From NCBI GenBank assembly GCA_948567375.1, contig OX419756.1, forward strand, positions 70,162,552-70,226,551: a stretch of 64,000 nt of DNA. Reading direction: 5' to 3'. The stretch is from Lunularia cruciata (taxonomy: Eukaryota; Streptophyta; Marchantiopsida; Lunulariales; Lunulariaceae). Both the position numbers and the translations under genes were made by a program. Within the stretch, counting starts at the first letter, position 1. Every line of letters begins with the position of its first letter. Below, piece by piece: positions 1 to 10,391 of this stretch. A model generated the notes under the pieces. The model did no database searches, was not told where the DNA came from, and saw nothing but the letters and a program-made list of their open reading frames with translations.

Positions 1-285
1 GAGATCACGGGTTGCATGATCACAATCAAATTGGTACCTATTGATTTGGGTTCCAGTGTGAATGTCATGACAAAGGATACCACACATTGATTGGGGTACC
101 TTACGTTCAAACCAATACCTCAAATTTTAAAATTTGTAGATCAAACCAAGAGACAACCAATGTGCATGTTGTCCAACATAATCACAATCATCAGAGTAGT
201 GACCTTCAAGTTGAATTACATTGCATTGAAACCAATGACCAAAACTGGTTATTCATTGTACATTGGAAGACCCTAGTTGTATAAT
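1..285 (+). pseudogene. E1 retroviral-type aspartic protease, remnant
   Basis: Frame 1 from base 1 reads a protease core around DLGSSVNVMT at about codons 15-24, then a stop at 88-90. It continues in frame with IPQILKFVDQTKRQP and ends in NYIALKPMTKTGYSLYIGRP, the flap-to-C-terminus pattern of Ty3/gypsy proteases. The catalytic motif should be D-[ST]-G; here it is D-L-G (gat ttg ggt), which one C-to-T change in a Ser codon would explain. The enzyme is therefore doubly dead: a lost active-site Ser/Thr and an internal stop. Confidence 0.8.
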
Positions 286-1326
286 GCTCAAGTTGTTTTG
301 AATTTGCACCAATAGAAGTTGAGGTTTAAGGACATCTCATCCAAAGACCAGAAGTTGTTGATAGTGAGTTCAATGAAGGTTCCCCACCTCATGGAAAAAG
401 CATTTTAGAAGACAAAGATGAATCCAAAGCTTCATTGTCTTCATCTTTTGAAGACTTGGATCAAGAAGTCCAAGTAAAGTATTTGGAATGGTATGAGGTA
501 GAGGTCAAAGGCAAAGATCCCTATGACATTGCCTTGGATGAAAATGATTTGGAGGAAGGGTGTTTCACCTCCTTAGGACTTGGGTTGAGCCGACTTAGTC
601 ATGTTGAAGGAGTCATCAACCCTGATGATTGTCAGGATGTTGTCTTGTCCAAAGGTAAAATTTTGAAATTTTCAAAGATAGTCACTTTAGATGAGTTGAC
701 AGGATACACCGCCTTTTTATTGAGTACCAAGATGCATTCACCTTGTCAATCAAATGATAGGAATTCCTAGACAATTTGGGGAACATCAAATTGATCTTGT
801 TGAACGTGTAGTTTTGGTTTGGCAAAGACAATATCACTTGAACCCAAAGTACTTGCTCTTGGTGAAAGATAAGATTGACAAGTACTTGGAGGCCAAGATA
901 ATTTTTACAATCTTGAGCAATGAATGGGTTTCTCTTATTGTCATTGTTCCAAAGAAGAAGACGGGGAAGATTTGAGTGTGCCAAGACTTTAGCAAGTTGA
1001 ATGCATCTACAAGAAAGGATCATCATCCTTTGCCCTTCATAGATACTATGTTGGACCAAGTAGTTAGTCATCCCTGCTATAATTTTCTTGATGGATTTTT
1101 AGGCTATAATCAAGCATCCATTTGAGAAGAAGACAAAGATAAAATCACATTCACTACCAATTAGGGCACCTTTGCCTACAATCAAATGCCCTTTGGTTTT
1201 TGTAATGATCTCGCTACATTCTAGCGGATGATGAATGCACTTTTTAAAGGTTTCCTGCAAAAATTTGTAAAAGTCTTCATTGATGACATTTTTGTATTGG
1301 GGCAAAGAGAAGTACATTTGGGTTAC
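286..1326 (+). pseudogene. E1 protease-RT linker and N-terminal half of reverse transcriptase
   Basis: An acidic linker (open frame 435-770, rich in Glu/Asp) is followed by RT sequence. The recognisable blocks are LNPKYLLLVKDKIDKYLEA (about 838-895), SNEWVSLIVIVPKKK, QDFSKLNASTRKDHHPLPF (about 981-1040), QMPFGF (about 1184) and the catalytic box FIDD (about 1276-1287). Stops at 973, 1123, 1162 and 1223 interrupt it. The YxDD-equivalent aspartates survive, but the frame does not. The sequence stops matching RT at 1326, where element A begins, and resumes after 5102. Confidence 0.85.
1322..1326. repeat. Target-site duplication GTTAC of element A (second copy 5098-5102)
   Basis: The five bases GTTAC lie immediately before the element and again directly after its terminal CACA. 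They fix both element ends to the base. Confidence 0.85.
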
Positions 1327-1706
1327 TATGGTATCCACATTCTTTTTTTAAATGGAGAAGAAGAAGTGTATAGAGAAGTCGAATTGTGCTTGTATGGCCG
1401 AAGAAGGCAAAGAAAAGAGTCTTTGGGATGAAACCCGAGGTAACGTGGCTTTGGGTCATAAGGCAAAGTACTTGGACTTGTCCTGTCAGCATACAACCCA
1501 AAGTAAGAAGTCTTTGTATGAAGGGGTGCTCAACCCGAGGCAAGGACAATGTAACAACTTTCCTTCGGGGTGAGAAATTCAAGAAGGGACCATTCAAAAA
1601 CTGGCGGTCTTGCACGTGAAGGACACTTGACAATGACAAGAGCATGCAAGAGGTGTGATTTCTCGGTAGAAACTTGAATTGAAGAGCAACAAAGAAGGCA
1701 CGACTC

Positions 1707-1713
1707 TATAAAA
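1707..1713 (+). promoter_or_regulatory. TATA-like motif upstream of the element A ORF
   Basis: TATAAAA lies 27 bases before the ATG of the long ORF. The same motif is kept in copy B (plus-strand complement around 15290-15302). The spacing to the ATG is very short for a TATA-driven leader, so its role is uncertain. Confidence 0.4.
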
Positions 1714-1733
1714 ATCGAGCTAACGATGAAGCA

Positions 1734-4302
1734 ATGTCAAGCAATTTTCCTTTGCCGTTGAAGAGTCATCCTACAAGAGATCGTGGGAAGGGAAGTAGAG
1801 TTGAAGACGCGCTGGTGTGTAGAGGGGAATTTGAGAGAGCTAATCCAAGAGACAATGAGGAAGAAACAAAGATGGGAGGAGGAAAGAAGAACTCCAAATT
1901 CTCATTGAGAAAACATGCAATTCGAAGGTTAGATGTGATTGCAAGCATCGAAGTCTTGAGCCAACTTTGGATCACATTCTTGGCGTGGAACTGGAATGTG
2001 AGTTTTCTAGGATTCATGACCAAGATAATCGAGAGTAAATGCCTTGATGGCCCCGAGGAAGAAGGGAAGAGAGGAAATCCGGCTTGTTGGATGGAGTCGG
2101 ATTGGAGATTAGTACTCAGAAGAGAGGCAGGCACGAAGCAAGGTGCCACATTCTTGGGGAAGGGAGAGGTAGCCAAAGAAACCCAAGAAGTGAGGGATGC
2201 ATTCTCTTCAAAGCGTTCAAAGAATGGGTACAAAGTAGAGAGTTACAAGGATCCGGTCAAGAGAAGGATTGTGAGTGCTCTCATGGCAATCTTGGAGCTG
2301 GAGAGAATGACTTATGTGATGAAGCACCAAGCGGTGTTCTTCCATAAGATGTTTGCAGGAGAGCCAATTAACTGGGCAAGGTGCTTCCATGGGCAAACGA
2401 GACAGATGGTGTGGAACTTGCAGGATAAATTGCCTTCACATTACATTGTGCCGTTTGCAGCACATTTCTACCTCAGGCTGAATTTGCTCAATGCGGCGGA
2501 GCGCAACAAAATGGTGTCATATTTTCATCCTGACTTAAGAAAGGAGGTTGACGCGGAGGAGCAGCAGCACATTCTTCAGATCTGAAGTAGCAATGAGTAC
2601 TACGCGTAGATGGGGAAGAGTGTGCAGGTGGACGTAAGTACTCCAAAGTCAAAGAAGCGGAGTTGACAAGGAGAAGGCAAAGACATCAAGAGAACAAGAC
2701 CTTGGAAGACCAGAAGAGTAAACCCGAGGAAAGGTATGGTGGTAATTGCATCATTGGAAGAAGACTCGGAAGGTGAAGCCGAGTGCAAGTCCGAGGACTT
2801 GGAGCACAAGGAAGAATTTGAGCTCACACTATAGAGTGGAGATACAAGTAGTGACAGCGATGAAAGCGAGGAGATGACATTGGTACCTACAGCAGAAGAA
2901 GAAGTCCGGATGGAGCTTGAGGAAGAGATTAATGTGAAGTTAGAAGACAAAGTGCCAGAGCAAGAGGAGAAGAAGGTTACTATTCAGAGAGGAGTTTGGT
3001 CCACACAAAAGGCAAAGTGTGAAGCGGGTCCAAGCAAGGTAAGGGAAGAGGAGAATGCCAATTTAGGGAGTGAAGCGTCCAATCCAATACGATGACTACA
3101 GAGAAGAAGGCAAGTATCAAGAGAAGAAGAGGTAAAGAAGGCGATCACTCCGCAAGTTGAAGTGGTCGCAAGTGACGGAGTGGAGTACCTGCATGAAGTT
3201 GTGTGTCCTCTATTGGTGAAATTGGAACACAAGAAGAAGGAGATGCAGTCTAAGTGTCTGGAGGTGAAGACTATATTGCAAGTATTAGCACAACTAGAAG
3301 AAGAGAACTCGGAGTTGAAGAAGAGTATAATCCGAGGTGAGGAGGAAAGGGAAGTACTGCAAGTGGAGGCAGTAGTGCAGAGTCAAGTGGTAGAAAACTT
3401 GAGGTGAGAAGCAAGGTATTGAGAGGAACTTGTGAAGCAAAGTGACATAGCAAAGGAAAGACAAATTGCTGAATATGAGATCTTGAAGCAACAATTTGCT
3501 AATTCGAGACTAGAAATTATTCATGCTATGGTGAGAGTAGCAGAGAAGGAACAAGAGCTCAATAGGGTGATGGAGAGTGTAGAAGAGAAGAAGCAACTGT
3601 GGCAATGAGAGTTGACAATGAGATATAGAGAAGAAGAGAGGTTGCAAGAGTTACTTCATAATCAGGAGGAGAAGATTGTACAGAAGGAGAAGGAAACTAT
3701 GAAAGCCCAGTTTGAAGCAGAATTGGCAATGTATCAAGAGGACTGGCTTGCAGATTGGGAGCTCAAGAGGAAGATAAGACTGGAGCCCTTGAAGGAAATT
3801 TTAATTAGGATGAACGTGATGTTGAGTATAGAGTCCAGTGTGCATATTGAGGAGACGAGGCTGCACAAGTTGAAGTTGTTGGTGTAGGAGAGGAGGAGTA
3901 GACATGCAAAGGATACCGATTTGAACGCATTGTTGATAAGTCTCAAAACTTGTGTAGATAGGAAGATATTGGAGGTAGAAGACAATATCACAATCAGATT
4001 AGACTTAGTAAAATTGGAGATAGATAAACTTCGGAAAGATGTTAGAACAAAACCCGAAGTAGATGAAGTAGGAGTACAAATGTCTTTGGAGTTACCATTG
4101 GAGACATTAGAGAAGAGTGGGTCGGGAGATAAGGAGTAAGAAAGATTGCCCACTAGTGAAATTTCAGATCAGGAAAGAGAACTATTAGATTTGGTAGAAG
4201 ATGTAGGAGTTATGAAACCCGAGGACAGTATAGTAGGAAGTAAAGTTACTTTGGGATCGGGTTTGAAAGCCAAGGAAGAAGTAGACATCGGATCAGATTA
4301 GT
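1734..4302 (+). pseudogene. Element A long ORF: conserved unknown N-terminal domain plus coiled coil, with in-frame stops
   Basis: One frame runs from ATG 1734 to TAG 4300-4302, about 857 codons, broken only by in-frame stops (first TGA at 2583-2585; others at about 2607, 3089, 3404, 3605, 3885, 4137). The N-terminal ~280 residues form a globular-looking domain. Its most conserved block, QAVFFHKMFAGEPINWARCF through HFYLRLNLLNAAERNKMVS (about codons 195-270), recurs in copies B, C and D. The rest is highly charged, Glu/Lys/Gln-rich heptad-type sequence (about 3160-4140), consistent with a long coiled coil. No RT, integrase, protease or zinc knuckle is present. I do not recognise the family. 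A gag-like or U3-encoded accessory protein is possible. Confidence 0.7.
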
Positions 4303-5097
4303 AACCAATTTGAGATTTTGAAGAGGCAAATATGAAGAGGTGCATTTTCATTTCGGATCTGTAGGTTTGTAGAGTTGTTAGGAAGAGGTACATTAGGAAG
4401 ATAATTGTCAATTGCTTCACTATTTAAGAGTGGCATTCACAATCATATGTTATTCAATGCTCATAATTTCTGAGAATAGATAAAGCAAAGTGTTGTAGAG
4501 CAGTGCTCGTCGCTTGAACTTGATTCCAAGTATCAACTTTGTGTTTGTGTTTGTAAGTGTGTGGAGAAATTTGAAGTGCAAGTCAGAGTGTTTGTTGGAT
4601 GTTGGATTCTGCAGCCTTGATCTTCATTTTGTGTGTTTGATCCTGAGTGAACTACAATCAAAGCAATGCCTTGACAGATCTGAGAGGAATTGTAGTGTTG
4701 GTAGTATTTTGCATTTGCAAGTGCAATGCAAAGTTGATGTGAAGCAATTTTGATCGAGGAAGTTGTGCCTTCAGTGGAGAGGTGGAACACAATTCTGGGG
4801 CGAAGTCGTTTTACAGTGAAGTGCTGTTTTTGGGAGAGCCTAAATCATCACAATCAAGATTGTTTGGAAAGAGTTGAAGGAGTTGTGATTAAGGAGTGTG
4901 AATTTGTGACAAGATTGAGAATCAGTGCTTGTTACTCTCTTCTGGGTGTGGTTTCTACCTCAGAGATTAAAGACTCAACCAAGAAGAAGTGAAACTGTTA
5001 CTTTGCTTTGTATTTGGATATTTCTGACTCGTATCTATGTGGGAACAAACTTTACTTACCTGATTACAGCAAAAGTGATATTTTCCGGGTTGTCACA
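4303..5097 (+). other. Element A 3' non-coding region (candidate R-U5)
   Basis: About 795 bases follow the ORF stop and contain no convincing ORF. A TATTTAA motif at 4431-4437 is conserved in B (complement at 12572-12578) and would fit a U3/R promoter. The region ends in GGGTTGTCACA. Confidence 0.5.
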
Positions 5098-5102
5098 GTT
5101 AC

Positions 5103-5870
5103 CTTTGCCAAGCTTTTGAAAGGTGTCATTTTTCCAGCTTGTCATTATACCCAGAGAAATGCTTCTTTGCAATGAAGGAAGGGCTTCTTTTGTGTCATTG
5201 GGTCTTAAGCCAAGGTATTGAAGTGAATGTCAAGAAGGTGAAAGTGATCTTAGCTTTGGATCCCTTAAACACATTTGGGAGTTGAGGGCCTTCTTGGGAC
5301 ATGTCAAATATTATAGATGCTTTGTATCAAATTATGTGGTGCTTACACCACTAACAAAGCTTCCAAAGAAGTTTGAAGACTATTTGTGAGAAGCATAACA
5401 AGAAGAAGCTTTTAAAGTGTTGAAGAGGAAATTGGTTGAAGCACCAATTATGAGGACCCCAAATTGGGATGTCTCTTTTCATGTGTATGTGGAAATTTTG
5501 TCCATGGCAATTAGATTAGTCTAGAGTTAGAAGGACAAGAAGAAGGACAACTATCCAATTTACTATGCTAGTTGACAACTTTCAATCACAAAAAAGAATT
5601 GTTTGACAACTTAAAGAAAAGCACTTGGAATGGTGTATGCTTGCAAGAAGTTTTGCCACTAATTTTTGGGATACAAGTTTGTCTTTTATGTGAACCATTA
5701 TGCTTTGCAGTATTTGGTAAAGAAGGCAAATTTGTTTGGGCAAATTGCAAGATTAATCTTGTTGTTGCAAGAATTCATGTACACTATAAAAGTAAGGAAA
5801 GGAGCTTTGCATCCAAATGCAGACTTCCTATCCAAGTTAGAAACTCAAGCCCAAGACTTGGAAGTCAATG
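5103..5870 (+). pseudogene. E1 reverse transcriptase C-terminus and RNase H, remnant
   Basis: RT resumes right after the target duplication with YPEKCFFAMKEG (about 5146-5181), followed by the connection region. RNase H is recognisable from its second half: YKFVFYVNHYALQYLVKK (about 5670-5725) and the C-terminal KVRKGALHPNADFLSKL (about 5790-5840). Several frameshifts lie between 5230 and 5660. This segment proves that element A is an insertion, because the protein match on either side of A is contiguous. Confidence 0.82.
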
Positions 5871-7234
5871 ATCAGTTTCCTAACAAAGAGTTATATCATT
5901 TGATAGCAATGAAAAGTACAAGGTATGTGGCTAAATATCATTACCTGCATATTTGCATGTGTCTTGAGGGCCTAGACCCAGAGCAAAGAATAGTCTTCCT
6001 CAAGAAAATGGGACCGTACCAACTAAAACACAATATTTTATTTAAAATGGGCAAAGACAATACTTTGGAGATGCCTAGAGACATACAAAGTTGGAAGAGT
6101 AATTGAGTCCTTACACTTGGAAGCATTGAGAGGACACTATGTCATGAAGAATACTATAAAGAAAATTCTTTCATCAAGGTATTGGTGGCCTACAATGTAC
6201 AAGGATAGTCAAGCCCATATCTAAATTTTTTATGCTTGTCAAAGAACATGAAAGCCAATGGCTACTTCCCAATGGCTTTTGAGACCAATTGTGCCATTGG
6301 CTCCATTTGAGAAGTGCGGAATTGATTTTGTGGATCCAAATCAACCAATGGCTTGATTCACAAGGAAAGAGTACATCTTGGTTTTCATTGATTATGCCAC
6401 CAAGATGGTTGAAGTCGAGGCAACTCAGAGAGATGATGCAGAAACTATTGCAAAAATTTTCTTCCGCAACATCATTTCACATTATGGATGTCCTTTGGAA
6501 TCGGTCATTGACCAAGGGACTCATCTTTTGAACTCACTTGTGGAGTCATTAACCAAGAGCTTCCAAATCAAACATTGGAAGATGATGCCTTATAACCCAA
6601 AGGCCAATGGATTAATGGAGAAAGCAAATGGATTGTTGTGCAAAATTTTGAATACAATGATTGTTAATTATGCCTATGATTGGGATATGAAGTTACTAGC
6701 CATATTGTGGGCATATAGAACCACCAAAAATATTACAAATAGAAAAACTCCATATTTCTTGACATACAGATTGCATCCCATCCTACTAGTTGAATTTGAA
6801 GTACTGTCATATTGGATCCTTTGTGAGGAACAATTGTTGGAGGAAGAAAGTCAAGATCTTTGGATCCATCAACTAATGTGGTAAGAAGAGAAATGAGATG
6901 ATGAAATGCAAACCATAAACAAAATACAAGATCAATGGAAAGTAAGGCATGATAAGAGAATAAAGTTTGCTCTTGTTTAAGAAGGAGATTTGGTTTTTTA
7001 TATGACAATCTCCAAATAGTTTTTCCAGGCAAGCTACACTTAAGGTAGATGGGACCATACCTTGCAATTCACGTCTATGAAAATGGCTCTATTCAACTTG
7101 CAAACTTGGGAGGCAATCTATTTTCCATCAAGTGAATGGATGGAGAGTTAGAAAATATTGGACTGTGGACCCAAACTTGTATAAGAAGCCAATGCAAGTG
7201 TTCATGGGGATGCTCACTTTTGAAAAGGGGAGTA
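5871..7234 (+). pseudogene. E1 integrase, remnant
   Basis: An HHCC-like zinc-binding segment reads LEALRGHYVMKNTIKKILSS and ends in ACQRT (about 6115-6250); one of its two cysteines is lost. The catalytic core keeps all three acidic residues: D in CGIDFVDP (about 6315), D in VIDQGTHLLNS (about 6505), E in NGLMEKANG (about 6610). It is followed by AYRTTKN and the C-terminal LANLGG/FHQVNGWRV region (about 7095-7145). Several stops and frameshifts make it inactive. Confidence 0.82.
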
Positions 7235-8047
7235 TTTGGTACCCACAATATTTTTTTTTTGAATTTACATTAGGAAGTATGTCAAATGATTAATAGTTGG
7301 AGAATGGACCTGCCACCCCATTACTTTGAACCTTTTATGGCTCATTTCTACTTTGGATTAAACCTACTTAGCTTGGAGGAGAGGAAGAATGGTGTCCCAC
7401 TTTCATCTTGATTTACAAAGTGTTGCGGATGGAGACAATCAATATTACATAAAGCAAGTCCATGAGGGCAATGATCACTACATCAAGAGCAGGAAGGAGA
7501 AGATAGTGTCGGTGGACATCCCAAGCCCAAGAAAGAGAAGTAGACCCAAAGTAAGAGTATTGCCACTATAACGATAGAAGACAAAGGCTAAATCCAAAGC
7601 TGAAGATGGTGGTAGTGAAGGACCAGTCTTTGGAGGAAGAATCAAAAACAGAAGCTAAGTTGAAGTGTGAGGAATCAAGAGAAGAAGAAGAGTTCACTTT
7701 GCTGAGTAGGAAGTCCAATAGCAAGAGTGAAGGAGAACCCAAATTCTAGCAATCGGTAGACAAAGTGGCTAGAGAAGAAGAATGGAAGAATGAGGCAATC
7801 AATTGCATGGAAGGAAGAGACAAGCCTTGTTGGGAATTACTTGCAGTAGAGTTAGAAGATAGAGGAGCAGGAGAGATTGCCTTGCCATTCCCAAGGGCAG
7901 CAAGATCAAAGAGAAGTATGCAAGTCATAGCTGCATGGCCAAGCAAAGCCAAAGAGGAGAGAGAAAGCTTGGATGGAGTAACTTTGAAGATATGAAGATC
8001 ATGTCTTTGGGGTAATGCACCAACCAAAGAAGTTTTGACTATGACAA
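7235..8047 (+). mobile_element. Element C: deleted relative of A/B, + orientation
   Basis: It starts TTTGGTACCCACA at 7235, matching the TGTGGTACCCACA / TGTGGTGCCCACA starts of D and B, and directly ends the E1 match. About 50 bases later the conserved domain appears, already at its C-terminal half (HFYLRLNLLN-equivalent around 7340, MVSHFHLDLQ at 7389-7418). So roughly 1 kb of the 5' ORF is deleted relative to A. It is followed by charged sequence with stops (to about 7995). The 3' end is not recognisable, so no TSD can be paired with the preceding GAGTA. Confidence 0.6.
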
Positions 8048-8132
8048 TGCTCTAATGCTCATGCCTTGCTAGAGTGAAAGCGGGAGGAGTACATTGGAGT
8101 GAAAATTCTAGCAAGGCATGAGCATTAGAGCA
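8048..8132. repeat. Perfect 26-bp inverted repeat with 33-base loop
   Basis: The left arm 8048-8073 and right arm 8107-8132 are exact reverse complements over all 26 bases. It lies between the recognisable parts of elements C (+) and D (-). Confidence 0.9.
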
Positions 8133-8551
8133 CCAATGAAAGCATTTGGGCAGGAGATGTTCCATGTTCCCAATTTTCCACTCCCAAATCCTTTGCTCAT
8201 CAAGCTTTGGATTCTACACCATGACAACTTACGGGACTGGATGGTGGCACATTTTGGGGCGGCATTCATGGAGTCAATGATGGAAAACCTAGATCTAGTC
8301 ATCCTTTTGGTGTTTAATTACAAGTAAGTTTGGGATTTGACAATCTATGTGCTCTTATAAATCAAGAATAACTTAATATCATTCAATGGAATCAAATTGG
8401 AGTTGTGGGGTCCATTTGACAAAAAGAGAGCCAACTAAATGACAAAAAAATGCAAGTGATTGGGTCCCATGAGGAGAAGTATGGAGCTTTTGACCATGAA
8501 AGGAGAGAGGAGACTAAAGCCTAAAGTCTAAAGCCTAAAGCCTCAAGTCTT
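8133..8551. other. Repeat-derived spacer between elements C and D
   Basis: It holds a short open frame (8118-8327, 69 codons) that I do not recognise and an LTR-like stretch with TATAAAT (about 8355). It ends in a run of diverged 7-base units (TAAAGCC / TAAAGTC) at 8513-8550. Confidence 0.4.
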
Positions 8552-9667
8552 GATCTTCTTAACTTTAGAATGACATCCTCTGAGCTCTCCTCTCCTTTGG
8601 CTTCAAGTTCACTAGGTTCAGCTTGTGTAGCCTTGTTAAGTCTTTGGGATCATGCTCCCCTTAGGAACACTATCTTGAATTTTTCCTCCTCCAAAATATC
8701 TTCTTCCAACAAATCCATGCAAGGGTTATTGCCTCCTTCCATGCACTTGATCTTGGCATGGAACTCACAATTCAAACCTTCTTCAGCCTCCTCCTTTGCT
8801 GGCTGTTGGACTTTGGGTTTGCTCTCTCTCTCTCTCTCTCTCCCTGGTTGTCTCTTTGCTCTATAGAATCATCTCTCCTCTAAGTCTTCATCATTAGACT
8901 CAGCTCCTTCTTCTTCTTCTTCAGCGCTTGACAATAAATCCACCACTGCTACAACTCAACTGATTCACTTTCAAGTAGCTCTCGTCTTGGCTAGCAATGC
9001 AATGTCCTCAAGTTGGCTCCTCTTCTTTGATCAAGTAACTAGTATCATAAAGGTCTTCTCCCTATCAATTTTGGCAAAGTATTGGTCATTCTCTTGCACT
9101 TTTGCCATATACCATTGCTCCTCTTTATTTGTATTCCAGTGAAAATTTGGATGAAAATGAGATACCATGTGTCTTCTCTCCTTAGGGTTAAGCAAATTCA
9201 AACCCAAATAAAATTGGGCTGCAAAAGTCACAAAATAGTAGGGTGACCAATCCGTTCTCCATTGTACTATCACTTGCCTCATCCTTAGGTAGAAACATCT
9301 TGCCTAGTTTACACTCTCTCCAACAAACAAGAGATGAAAGAAAATGGCTTGTTTCTTTATGACAATGTAGTCTGATCTGGATTTACAAAACCTATTTCCC
9401 TCCCTTCAACAACATCATGTTTCTTTTTGCACTTGGCTTCCCCCACAAAAATCCTACAATTTGATTATCAATTCCAACCCAAGTCTCAATACTACACAAA
9501 GATACATGGTAATCTTTCAACATTGCAGATTCTCCTTGACAAAGTCTTGATTTTATACTCATCTGATTCACCATCATTCTTCAATCAAACTTCAGTCAAG
9601 AATCACCTTCTTGCATGCATTACTCTTGTCACTTTTTAATTTATCCTCACACTATTCACAAGTGTAC
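8552..9667 (-). pseudogene. Element D ORF remnant (relative of the A/B ORF)
   Basis: On the minus strand the conserved domain reads KKQAIFFHLLFVGESVN, then a stop, then ARCF (about 9360-9300). It continues with FAAQFYLGLNLLNPKERR and MVSHFHPNF (9282-9031), aligning residue by residue with copies A and B. Downstream (9000-8570) is acidic, charged sequence as in A/B, with a (CT)n run on the + strand at about 8822-8842. Its 5' part is at 20010-20271, separated by the chromovirus E2, which inserted at TGTAC. Confidence 0.65.
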
Positions 9668-10378
9668 TATAATACTCAGAGGATAGGAGACCTGAAGAGA
9701 AACACACCCTCAGAACACAACCTTTCACACTCAAACTCCAATGCTCTAAAGGAGCACCTTCTCTTTATTATATAGGCAAAGCGGATCTCCTCCAATGAAG
9801 CTCCACCATAGGATTACTTACTTGGATGGGTGACATGTCAGTCCTGGTCCTATCTGGTTGGTCAAACAAGCTTTGACCAGAGGGAATCTTTTAGGGAATC
9901 TTCCTGTAGGAATCTCAGAATCACGTAGGTGAGGTACCGTTGGGAAGCTCTCAACAAGACAAAGCAGGGGGAGGGAAGGCCAACATTTCCTTTGTTGGAA
10001 GGGGGGTAATCTGCACATTTTCGAGGCCTAATTCATTTGTTTGGGCCTCCAAAATTGCATTCAAAGATTTCAAGCATATTTCATTTCCAACTCTATTAGT
10101 AGAAGTCCCCTTTTGGTGATACCTCTTTCTGATCTATTCAGTCCATCCTATGTAACATCCTTCCAAATATTACCAACCCAATTCTCACCTTCAAATCATA
10201 TGTCTAGCTATTGGTTCTAAGGTTTTCAAATCTATTTTGGTTTTCTACCCTATTAGTAGAAGTACTCCTTTGGCAATACTTCTATCTGATCTATTTTGAC
10301 CATCATGTATAACATCATTCCAGATGTTACCAAACCAAATTTCACATCTAGATCATATGGCTAGCTCTTGGTATTACA
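9668..10378 (-). repeat. E2 3' LTR (711 bp)
   Basis: It starts TATAATACTC on the + strand (TG decayed to TA) and ends GGTATTACA; it is homologous to 19303-20009 throughout. On the coding strand the U3 carries two tandem copies of a ~157-bp unit (+ strand starts about 10093 and 10250). Downstream is TATATAA (complement at 9768-9774). Confidence 0.9.
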
Positions 10379-10391
10379 AACCTCCCTCCTT
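10379..10391 (-). promoter_or_regulatory. E2 polypurine tract
   Basis: The complement of AACCTCCCTCCTT is a purine run directly abutting the 3' LTR on the coding strand. This is the usual plus-strand primer position. Confidence 0.75.

Larger units (their letters stand above)
1327..5097 (+). mobile_element. Element A: 3.77-kb TG..CA-type element, copy 1, with 5-bp TSD
   Basis: It is homologous end to end with the inverted copy B (11904-15682). The 5' end reads TATGGTATCCACA, where B has TGTGGTGCCCACA; the 3' end is GGGTTGTCACA in A. It is flanked by perfect GTTAC duplications (1322-1326 and 5098-5102) and splits the E1 reverse transcriptase exactly. TG..CA ends and a 5-bp TSD are the marks of retroviral-type integration, yet the first and last several hundred bases do not resemble each other. 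It is therefore not a compact LTR element. The best reading is a solo LTR of a giant-LTR retrotransposon, with U3 holding an ORF (1734-4302) and a TATA motif at 4431 followed by about 650 bp of R-U5. A non-autonomous element of another kind remains possible. Confidence 0.8.
1..7234 (+). mobile_element. E1: decayed Ty3/gypsy retrotransposon, 5' end outside the window
   Basis: In order on the + strand there are remains of aspartic protease (1-285), a spacer, reverse transcriptase (about 754-1326, resuming at 5103), RNase H, and integrase (to about 7200). The order protease-RT-RNase H-integrase is that of the Ty3/gypsy class. It is interrupted by element A (1327-5097), and its 3' end is cut by element C at 7235. 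No chromodomain is visible after the integrase; the C-terminal part ends with a short motif reading FHQVNGWRV. This suggests a non-chromoviral (Tat/Athila-like) lineage, which is inference. There are many in-frame stops and frameshifts; no LTR of this element lies in the window. Confidence 0.88.

Noticed and set aside
1327-5097. Element A as a TIR DNA transposon (both ends begin TGTG on their own strand, TGTNR-like as in Ginger elements)
   Set aside because: Inverted similarity is limited to about four bases, no transposase is present, and TG..CA with a 5-bp TSD is explained more simply by LTR-type integration. Kept only as an alternative.
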